A stretch of 64,000 nucleotides of DNA, taken from contig NZ_CANMZV010000014.1 of the NCBI RefSeq assembly GCF_947502415.1, positions 62,001 to 126,000 of the forward strand, in the 5' to 3' direction. Source of the DNA: an uncultured Photobacterium sp. Lineage in GTDB: Bacteria > Pseudomonadota > Gammaproteobacteria > Enterobacterales > Vibrionaceae. A program made the translations under genes and the position numbers. The number at the start of each line of letters is the position of its first letter. Positions within the stretch are counted from its first letter, which is position 1. Below the pieces are notes generated by a model. That model was not told the origin of the DNA, did no database searches, and was given only the letters and a program-made list of their open reading frames with translations. This document shows positions 57,660-64,000 of this stretch, piece by piece.

Positions 57660-58530
57660 AATCGTATCTCTCTATTTTATGCCAGCGTAAAATCGCGGGC
57701 TTAATTTGTTTTTTTTCGGAGGTATTAATTTAAATATTAATCCTTCGCGTCGTTTCTGTAATTGATTCTACTCTTTCGTTAATTAGAGTCTTAGACATTT
57801 GTCACACTTCAGTTATTAATTAGCCAACCTAAGTCACCGTTTTTATTAACATTATTCATGCATTTGTAGCTAGTTTTCAGAGGTGGGTTTTTATGTGGTA
57901 ATTATGATTTATGCATGCTTTTTTGTTGGTTATCTTGCTGTTTTTAATCGCTTTTGTGTTTCTAGTGGGAAGTTTATGCATTTTTTTTCTGACGTGATAA
58001 TTGTAAATACACCGATCTTATGCAGTTTATTCGTTTGTCTATTTAAATAAATGCTATTTGTTACTTGTCTGGTAACAAATATTTTTCCTTTTAATTTGAT
58101 GAGTGTCGGTTTTGTAGTTTTTATACAGTAAGGCTTTAGAGCTTTTATTCTTGTTTTTATGATTGGGTTAATGGTGAGTGGAGGTGGTTTATTTCCTGAA
58201 AATAGGAGTGTTGTTATTTTCAAACTTGATAATTGAGCGAATATATTAGGTGTGCATTTATAGTTAACCCTTATTTTAAATTTATAACAACGCTATTTCG
58301 TTAAGTTGGAATATTTCGCTTTGAATATGGACGTTGTTAGTGGGTTATGGTTTTTGATGGGAATGAGGAATTGTTTTTATGTTATTTTTTTTGATGTTCA
58401 GCCCCGAATATATACCCCTGATAATGGCGTTGTCAGCGTATTAAAAGAGGGGAGGTGCGTTAAGTGGGCTTTGTTGATTCCCTACTGTACCTTTTATTTG
58501 CGGTCATCTTGTGTAGTTCTATGTCAGGAG
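57660..58530. other. Long AT-rich region upstream of arcA
   Basis: About 870 bases with no convincing gene. A 97-codon minus-strand ORF (57930-58223) has low-complexity, AT-driven composition and I do not accept it. The region must contain the arcA promoter and likely control sites. The string TTATGCA occurs three times (57909, 57974, 58018). I see no clear FNR or ArgR consensus. Confidence 0.5.
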
Positions 58531-58533
58531 TAA

Positions 58534-58560
58534 AAAAAACCGCCCGAAGGCGGTTTTTAG
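58534..58560 (-). terminator. Terminator of the permease gene
   Basis: AAAACCGCC / GGCGGTTTT with loop CGAA (about 58536-58557), an A-run on the left for the minus-strand U-run. The T-run on the right could terminate plus-strand transcripts too. Confidence 0.88.
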
Positions 58561-58583
58561 AAGGGTATCTAAGCTGTTTGCAA

Positions 58584-60029
58584 TTAAATCATTGCACCAA
58601 TACTTAGCATTACCATGATTAGGACAGTCAGAATACCTAGTAGAGGAGCTACCCACTTCACCCAGCGAACGTATGGAACTCGTGCGATAGCCAAGCCACC
58701 CATAACAACCGCGGAAGTTGGTGTCATCAAGTTCACGATACCTGAAGCAGACTGGTATGCCGTTACTACCAGGTCACGGCCTACGCCAGCAAAGTCGGCT
58801 AGTGGTGCCATGATAGGCATTGTCAGTACAGCCAAGCCTGAAGATGAAGGTACTAGGAATGATAGTAGAATTTCCAACCAGTACATCACGTTGATGAACA
58901 CGATAGAAGACAGGCCTGTTACTGCGTGCTCTGCAGAGTTTAGGATGGTATCGGTGATCATACCGCGGTCCATAATTACCACGATACCACGGGCAATACC
59001 GATGATCAGGGCTACACCTAGTAGGTCACGCGCACCGTCGATGAAGCTAGAAGTGAACTCTTCTTCGCTCATGCGGGCAATTAGGCCGATGATGATAGTT
59101 GAAGCCAGGAACATCGCTGAGATTTCAGCCATCCACCAACCTGCAACTGACACACCGTAAATCATAATACCGAATGAAATTGCAAAGATTGCCAGGATAA
59201 TTTTACGGGTTGTAGTGAACTCTAGAAGTTCGCCAGTTTGGTTACCCAGGAAGTGCGCTTTGTTTTCTTCATACTTGTCGAAAACGATAGACTTGCTCTT
59301 GTCTGCACGCACCATTTTCGCATAGCGCATGACATAGCCCACGCAGATCACCCAGCCCATGGCCAGCATTGCTACACGAAGCATGATGCCGTCAGTGAAT
59401 GGGATACCTGCGGCGTTCGCTGCGATAACCGTTGCAAATGGGTTGATGGTAGAGCCAAGAGTACCAATACCAGCACCTAGCAGTACGGTTGCTGCAGCTA
59501 CGACTGGGTCAAAGCGTGCTGCCATCATTACTGGTACTAGTAAGGTGTAGAATGGTAGAGATTCCTCAGCCATGCCGTAGATAGTACCGCCGGCAGCAAA
59601 GAGTGCCATCAGAATCGGAATCATCAGCTCTTCTTTGCCTTTCAGGCGAGCTGTTACCCTTTCGATACCCGCATCGATTGCCCCGGTTTTAGTTACCAGG
59701 CCAAGGAAGCCACCGATCACCAGAATGAACAGGGAGACGTCGATTGCCGCCGCTTCATAAGTGTTGTGATCGTAGAAGCCGTCAATCGGTGCTAACAGCA
59801 CGTCAACCACGCCTTGCGGGTTGTTTTCTACGGCATGATAAGTACCGGTTACAGGAACTTCTTTACCAAGATCTTCGTTCATGACACGGTCATACTGACC
59901 AGCCGGAACAATCCAGGTTAGCAGTGCCACAACGGCAATCAGTGCAAATAGAATGGTGTAAGCGGAAGGGAATTTGAAGTTGGCAAAGAAGCCACCTTTT
60001 TCTTCTTTGTTTACGGTTTGCGTCGTCAT
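58584..60029 (-). CDS. YfcC/ArcD-type basic amino acid permease (probable arginine/ornithine antiporter)
   Basis: 481 aa polytopic membrane protein with about 11-12 hydrophobic segments, of the C4-dicarboxylate-anaerobic-carrier-like YfcC family: FKFPSAYTILFALIAVVALLTWIVPAGQYDR at the start, and GGTIYGMAEESLPFYTLLVPVM (about residues 148-170), GAGIGTLGSTINPFATVIA (about 185-203) and VPSSSGLAVLTMPIMAPLAD near the end. Upstream of arcA in the same orientation, it most likely exchanges arginine for ornithine in the deiminase pathway. That is context-based, because the fold is not the classical ArcD/APC type. Its start overlaps a 25-codon ORF by four bases. Confidence 0.85.
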   Translation of the reverse strand: MTTQTVNKEEKGGFFANFKFPSAYTILFALIAVVALLTWIVPAGQYDRVMNEDLGKEVPVTGTYHAVENNPQGVVDVLLAPIDGFYDHNTYEAAAIDVSLFILVIGGFLGLVTKTGAIDAGIERVTARLKGKEELMIPILMALFAAGGTIYGMAEESLPFYTLLVPVMMAARFDPVVAAATVLLGAGIGTLGSTINPFATVIAANAAGIPFTDGIMLRVAMLAMGWVICVGYVMRYAKMVRADKSKSIVFDKYEENKAHFLGNQTGELLEFTTTRKIILAIFAISFGIMIYGVSVAGWWMAEISAMFLASTIIIGLIARMSEEEFTSSFIDGARDLLGVALIIGIARGIVVIMDRGMITDTILNSAEHAVTGLSSIVFINVMYWLEILLSFLVPSSSGLAVLTMPIMAPLADFAGVGRDLVVTAYQSASGIVNLMTPTSAVVMGGLAIARVPYVRWVKWVAPLLGILTVLIMVMLSIGAMI

Positions 60030-60103
60030 TGTTCTCTCCTTGCCTTTATGACTGTTGCCAGTACAAAGGGGTATTTCTGTGTGCCAAATGCGTTATTTGG
60101 CAT
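60026..60103 (-). CDS. Putative 25-aa leader ORF coupled to the permease start
   Basis: ATG 60103 to TGA 60026-60028 encodes MPNNAFGTQKYPFVLATVIK plus ARREQ. The stop overlaps the permease ATG (ATGA), and the permease ribosome-binding site AAGGAGAGA lies inside its last codons (AAG GCA AGG AGA GAA), which include the rare arginine codons AGG and AGA. Its own start lies inside a perfect hairpin. Such an arrangement suggests translational coupling. I recognise no homologue, so it may also be chance. Confidence 0.4.
   Translation of the reverse strand: MPNNAFGTQKYPFVLATVIKARREQ
60082..60102 (-). promoter_or_regulatory. Perfect hairpin overlapping the leader ORF start
   Basis: TGCCAAAT (60082-60089) / ATTTGGCA (60095-60102), 5-base loop. 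On the minus strand it includes the ATG of the 25-codon ORF. With no U-run it is not a terminator; it could limit translation of the leader. Confidence 0.5.
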
Positions 60104-60165
60104 GACGGTGCTCCCTGAACAGCTTGTTCAGTGGAAGTAATATCAGCGATGTTTGCGTTAGCTAA

Positions 60166-60429
60166 TTAGCGATAACTGTTGCTAAGTGCGCCTTGCTTAT
60201 CCATGCCTTGTGATGTGCTCAGGCAGGACATTGTCGCTAAAGGATGATGTGGGTCAGATGCTCGGCAGAAACCTTCATTATCCGACCTATGACGGTGATA
60301 CGCGGCCAATACTTCGCTCTGGCTTGTATCACCGTTGGAACAGGTCTGATAAGTGAGAGCTCCTCTAAGGCGGCGTGCCGAGGTGCGCCGTCGGCGTCCT
60401 GGCTCTTTGCTGGGGTAGAACTTACTCAT
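60166..60429 (-). CDS. Putative Arg-codon-rich leader ORF upstream of the permease
   Basis: 87 codons, starting MSKFYPSKEPG followed by RRRRTSARRLRG: seven arginine codons within residues 12-22. Its upstream bases and first five codons match those of arcA (GAGAGATACGAT, one variable base, ATGAGTAAGTTCTA), then similarity stops. The body is much more GC-rich than the surroundings. A 10-bp perfect inverted repeat (ACGGTGATAC 60292-60301 / GTATCACCGT 60326-60335) lies within it. It may be a leader whose translation senses arginine, or merely a duplicated arcA start joined to foreign DNA. Expression is not shown. Confidence 0.35.
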   Translation of the reverse strand: MSKFYPSKEPGRRRRTSARRLRGALTYQTCSNGDTSQSEVLAAYHRHRSDNEGFCRASDPHHPLATMSCLSTSQGMDKQGALSNSYR

Positions 60430-60945
60430 GATCGTATCTCTCGAAAAAATATAAAAGCTCAGCAGTCTTTGCCGCGAGTCTATTCTTGTTTTGCATGTGG
60501 ATTTTATGCTGCCCTGCGGGTTTTGACTTTGGTTTTGTTCACACTTTTGGGGGGCGATTATGCAGTAAAAAATTCACCGAATTGGCCTGTGAGGGTATTT
60601 TTCATCAATTAATGGATGAATATGCTAATACATATTGCAGCCGAGATAGGGCTTTATGCATGGCCTTTTAAAGGCTGTCTTTTCAATGCCACAAATAATG
60701 GCGGTAAAGCAGTTTGTTGGCCAGGTGGGGCTGTTTTGTTATGCGTTTTTCTGTATTAAACTCGCAATCGGTTTCATTCAGTCTGTTCGCATAATTGGGA
60801 ATATTATGCAGTTTTATTTGCTGCCTTTTGGCGAGTGAAATTGAACCTAAGTTTGATTCACGTCAATTTTTATTTGCAGCATGGTAATTGTCCCCAATCC
60901 GTGCGATATTTGCGGGAAAATTTATTCCATAGGTGGAGTTACCCC
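60430..60945. other. Intergenic region between permease leader and rraB
   Basis: About 515 bases without an accepted gene. It should contain divergent promoters for the permease leader (minus) and rraB (plus). TTATGCA occurs at 60558, 60654 and 60804. A weak palindrome TTCATCAATTAATGGATGAA lies at about 60601-60620. The rraB ribosome-binding site AGGTGGAG is at about 60931-60938. Confidence 0.45.
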
Positions 60946-61344
60946 ATGTCTTATGCAGAACTGATTGAAGAGCAGAAGGAAGAAACCCGCGATATTATTG
61001 CAGCATTGCTGGAAGATGGCAGCGAACCTGAAGCCCTTTATACCATTGAGCACCACTTCTCTGCGGATACGTTTGAAGAACTGGAAGGTGCAGCGGTAGA
61101 GGCCTTCAAAATGGGCTTTGAAGTGCAGGAAGCTGAAGAGCTGGAGCTTGCTCCGGAAGACGGTGGCGGCAAGGTTGTGTGTTTTGATGCTGTCATGGAA
61201 TCTGCTCTTAAGGTTGAGTTGATTGATGAGCAGGCTGAGAAGATGATCAAGCTGGCTGAAAAGCACAATATTGATTACGACGGCTGGGGCACTTACTTTG
61301 AGTCGGGCGAAGACGACGAAGAAGAGTTAGAAGACGAAGAATAA
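60946..61344 (+). CDS. rraB: Regulator of ribonuclease E activity B
   Basis: 132 aa from ATG 60946 ([32 protein letters not shown]). The open frame extends 37 codons upstream but this start fits the family and has AGGTGGAG 8 bases away. Conserved [25 protein letters not shown] and DAVMESAL are followed by the very acidic tail [12 protein letters not shown]. It binds RNase E and inhibits mRNA decay in E. coli. In enterics it is adjacent to argI, matching the ADI-argF context here. Confidence 0.94.
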   Translation: MSYAELIEEQKEETRDIIAALLEDGSEPEALYTIEHHFSADTFEELEGAAVEAFKMGFEVQEAEELELAPEDGGGKVVCFDAVMESALKVELIDEQAEKMIKLAEKHNIDYDGWGTYFESGEDDEEELEDEE

Positions 61345-61392
61345 GCCTGAGTATCGGTTTGATAAGGTTTGATAACAGGTTCTTACAAATAC

Positions 61393-61424
61393 AAAAAAGC
61401 CGACGTTTTTCGTCGGCTTTTGTT
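61393..61424. terminator. Bidirectional terminator between rraB and valS
   Basis: AAAAGCCGACG (61395-61405) pairs with CGTCGGCTTTT (61411-61421), with A-run and T-run on the two sides. Confidence 0.9.
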
Positions 61425-61445
61425 TAGTACGTTAAGGGCTGGATC

Positions 61446-64000
61446 TTACAGTGCTGCGATAGTCGCTTGCTGCTCTTCTAGCTTAACAAGAGTTTCTTTG
61501 TAGCCTTCAAGCTTTTCACGTTCTTTAGCAACAACGGCTTCAGGTGCTTTTGCAACAAAACCTTCGTTACCTAGCTTGCCTTCGATACGCTTGATTTCAC
61601 CTTGGGTCTTCTTCACTTCACCCGCCAGACGAGCAAGTTCGGCATCTTTGTCGATAAGACCGGCCATTGGGATCATCAGTTCAGATTTGCCAACCAGTGC
61701 TGTGGCACACGCTGGCGTTTCTTCACCGTCAGCCAGTACTTTGATACCTTCCAGCTTAGCCAGTGACATCAGAACCGTACGGTTTGCTTCAAGGCGAGCA
61801 GCATCTTTCTCATCTGCCGCTTTCATCATCACGTCAAGCGGCTTGCTTGGTGCGATGTCGTATTCGGCACGCAGGTTACGGATGCTAGTGATGAACGCTT
61901 TTACCCACTCGATATCAGCAATTACAGCTTCATCGAAGTTCGCTTCATCGAACTGTGGCAGCGACTGTAGCATGATAGTGTCACCATCTACGTCATTAAC
62001 CAGCGGCTTCACGCTCTGCCAGATAGTTTCGGTGATGTATGGGATCACTGGGTGAGCCAGACGCAGGGTTTTCTCAAGCACGGTGATTAGTGTATGACGA
62101 GTCGCACGCTGCTGCGCTTCAGTACCTTTCCAAAGAACAGGCTTGGTCAGTTCCAGATACCAGTCACAGAACTGGTTCCAGATGAACTCATAGATAGTGT
62201 TCGCTGCCATATCCAGACGGAAGTTTTCGATATGGGCATTGAACTCTTTGGCTGCCAGCTCGAACTGAGATTCGATCCACTTGTCAGCCTGTGAGAATTC
62301 CATCTCGCCGCCGTTCATACCGCAGTCTTGCTCTTCTGTGTTCATCAGTACGTAACGGCTTGCGTTCCATAGCTTGTTACAGAAGTTACGGTAACCTTCC
62401 AGGCGCTTCATGTCCCAGTTGATGTCACGGCCGGTAGATGCCATTGCTGCCAGGGTAAAGCGCAGAGCATCTGTACCGTAGGCTTCGATACCGTTTTCGA
62501 AAGTTTTGCGAGTCTGCTTTTCGATTTTCGCTGCCAGCTGAGGCTGCATCATGTTGCCACAACGCTTCTCTACTAGCTCTTCTAGGCCAATACCGTCAAT
62601 CATGTCGATAGGGTCAATAACGTTACCCTTAGATTTCGACATTTTATCGCCGTTCTCATCACGGATAAGTCCGGTCATATAAACAGTTTTGAATGGTACT
62701 TGTGGCTTGCCGCTTTCATCTTTACAGAAGTGCATGGTCATCATGATCATGCGGGCAACCCAGAAGAAGATGATGTCAAAACCTGATACCAATACATCTG
62801 AAGGGTGGAAGGCTTTCAGTGCTTCGGTATCTTCAGGCCAGCCTTGTGTGCCGAATGTCCACAGTGCCGATGAGAACCAGGTATCCAGAACGTCATCGTC
62901 CTGGCGAAGAACAACTACTGGTGCCAGGTTATTGTTTGCACGGACTTCTTCTTCAGTACGGCCAACATAGACGTTACCGTCGTTGTCATACCAAGCCGGG
63001 ATACGGTGGCCCCACCATAGCTGACGAGAGATACACCAGTCTTGAACATCACGCATCCAAGCAAAGTACATGTTTTCGTACTGCTTTGGTACAAATTTGA
63101 TATCACCATTCTCAACCGCTTTAACGGCTGGTTCTGCAAGCGGCGCGGTACGTACGTACCACTGGTCAGTCAGCATTGGCTCGATAACAACGCCACCACG
63201 GTCACCGTAAGGTACGGTCAGGTCGTGATCTTTGATTTCTTCAAGCAGGCCAAGTTCATCAAATTCAGCAACGATTGCCTTACGTGCAGCGAAACGCTCC
63301 ATGCCGTGATATTTAGCTGGAAGCTCAGTGCCGTATACATCGCTTGATTCACCGTTGGTGGTGAAAACTTCAGCTGCATCACGAATGTCTGCATTGAAGG
63401 TCAGGATGTTGATCATTGGCAGGCTGTGACGCTTACCAACTTCGTAGTCGTTGAAGTCGTGGGCAGGCGTGATTTTCACACAACCAGTACCTTTTTCCAT
63501 ATCGGCGTGCTCATCGCCCACAATTGGGATGCGACGGTCAACGATTGGAAGCAGGATTTCTTTGCCAATCAGATCTTTATAACGTGGATCTTCTGGGTTC
63601 ACTGCAACACCGGTATCACCCAGCATGGTTTCTGGACGAGTGGTTGCTACAACGATGTAATCTTTGCCTTCTGCGGTTTTCACACCATCCGCCAGCGGAT
63701 AGCGGAAATGCCACATGTGGCCTTTTTTGTCTTTGTTTTCAACTTCCAGATCAGAGATTGCAGTGTGCAGTTTCGGATCCCAGTTAACCAGGCGCTTGCC
63801 ACGGTAGATTAGATCTTCTTCGTAAAGACGAACAAAGACTTCTTGAACTGCATTAGATAGGCCGTCATCCATCGTGAAGCGCTCACGATCCCAGTCTACT
63901 GATGCACCAAGGCGACGAAGCTGTTTAGTGATAGTGCCACCAGATTCGCCTTTCCATTCCCAGATTTTGTCGATGAAGGCATCACGGCCGTAGTCGTGCT
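61446..64000 (-). CDS. valS: Valyl-tRNA synthetase, 5' end outside window
   Basis: At least 851 codons are in the window. The frame continues through base 64000 ([15 protein letters not shown]...), so the start and the HIGH motif lie outside. Class I features: KMSKS in [18 protein letters not shown], the editing domain with [18 protein letters not shown] and the CP1-region [19 protein letters not shown], and the C-terminal coiled-coil arm ([28 protein letters not shown]). It charges tRNA-Val and edits threonine. It is convergent with rraB. Confidence 0.98.
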   Translation of the reverse strand, partial: HDYGRDAFIDKIWEWKGESGGTITKQLRRLGASVDWDRERFTMDDGLSNAVQEVFVRLYEEDLIYRGKRLVNWDPKLHTAISDLEVENKDKKGHMWHFRYPLADGVKTAEGKDYIVVATTRPETMLGDTGVAVNPEDPRYKDLIGKEILLPIVDRRIPIVGDEHADMEKGTGCVKITPAHDFNDYEVGKRHSLPMINILTFNADIRDAAEVFTTNGESSDVYGTELPAKYHGMERFAARKAIVAEFDELGLLEEIKDHDLTVPYGDRGGVVIEPMLTDQWYVRTAPLAEPAVKAVENGDIKFVPKQYENMYFAWMRDVQDWCISRQLWWGHRIPAWYDNDGNVYVGRTEEEVRANNNLAPVVVLRQDDDVLDTWFSSALWTFGTQGWPEDTEALKAFHPSDVLVSGFDIIFFWVARMIMMTMHFCKDESGKPQVPFKTVYMTGLIRDENGDKMSKSKGNVIDPIDMIDGIGLEELVEKRCGNMMQPQLAAKIEKQTRKTFENGIEAYGTDALRFTLAAMASTGRDINWDMKRLEGYRNFCNKLWNASRYVLMNTEEQDCGMNGGEMEFSQADKWIESQFELAAKEFNAHIENFRLDMAANTIYEFIWNQFCDWYLELTKPVLWKGTEAQQRATRHTLITVLEKTLRLAHPVIPYITETIWQSVKPLVNDVDGDTIMLQSLPQFDEANFDEAVIADIEWVKAFITSIRNLRAEYDIAPSKPLDVMMKAADEKDAARLEANRTVLMSLAKLEGIKVLADGEETPACATALVGKSELMIPMAGLIDKDAELARLAGEVKKTQGEIKRIEGKLGNEGFVAKAPEAVVAKEREKLEGYKETLVKLEEQQATIAAL

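Noticed and set aside
57930..58223. 97-codon minus-strand ORF upstream of arcA
   Set aside because: AT-driven composition, Lys/Thr/Ile-rich low complexity, no ribosome-binding site and no family resemblance. Treated as chance in the promoter region.
60166..60429. Reading the ORF as a degenerate second arcA gene
   Set aside because: Similarity to arcA stops after the first five codons; the loosely similar later residues are not supported at the nucleotide level.
1..64000. CRISPR arrays, prophage or toxin-antitoxin pairs
   Set aside because: No regularly spaced repeats, phage structural genes or paired small toxin/antitoxin genes were seen on either strand.

Overview
This window is bacterial chromosomal DNA from a gammaproteobacterium, most likely Vibrionaceae and probably Photobacterium-like. 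That placement is inferred from gene order and protein character (ilvIH next to an AMP-binding acyl-CoA synthetase; rpsU-yqeY-dnaG-rpoD; cca-gspAB-ygiM; tolC-nudF-yqiB-cpdA-yqiA-parE-parC-plsC; arginine deiminase genes beside pyrBI and valS). It was not established by any database search. Nearly all of the window is ordinary core genome on both strands, with many clear rho-independent terminators.

Layout. 1-4.8 kb: end of an acyl-CoA synthetase, then ilvIH. 4.8-7.2 kb: a GntR-family regulator and pykF, both minus strand. 7.9-15.4 kb: an accessory region ending next to a tRNA-Ile2 gene. It is a graveyard of insertion sequences (fragments of IS982, IS5, IS66 twice, IS30 and IS3 types, plus one apparently intact IS200/IS605 transposase). 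These surround two non-IS items: an AT-rich 540-codon ORF that looks like a degenerate response-regulator receiver followed by a helical domain, and a retron reverse transcriptase. The retron enzyme has lost its 5' end to the IS200 element and carries a frameshift. 15.4-20.3 kb: tRNA-Ile2 and the macromolecular-synthesis operon rpsU-yqeY-dnaG-rpoD (minus), divergent from tsaD. 21.5-43.9 kb: plsY, folB-folK, uppP, cca, gspAB, ygiM, pit with its DUF47 partner, ygiF, a potassium channel, a chemoreceptor, glnE, hldE, tolC and the nudF-yqiB-cpdA-yqiA run. 44-49.9 kb: parE, parC, plsC, idi. 50-60 kb, all minus strand: ridA, an argR homologue, a secreted serine-protease-like lipoprotein, pyrBI with a pyrL-type attenuator, and the arginine deiminase cluster argF(arcB)-arcC-arcA plus a YfcC-type permease. 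60.9-64 kb: rraB and the 3' part of valS.

Functional links. The 50-60 kb block groups enzymes that make or use carbamoyl phosphate (ornithine carbamoyltransferase, carbamate kinase, aspartate carbamoyltransferase) with an ArgR-type regulator and a probable arginine/ornithine permease. I read it as one regulatory neighbourhood. Its most unusual parts are the leaders. The pyrBI leader encodes a recognisable PyrL-like peptide over a terminator. The permease leader carries an arginine-codon-rich ORF whose start region copies that of arcA, followed by a 25-codon ORF whose start lies in a perfect hairpin and whose stop overlaps the permease start.

I found no CRISPR array, no intact prophage, and no intact new defence system. 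The retron is a broken relic as it stands.
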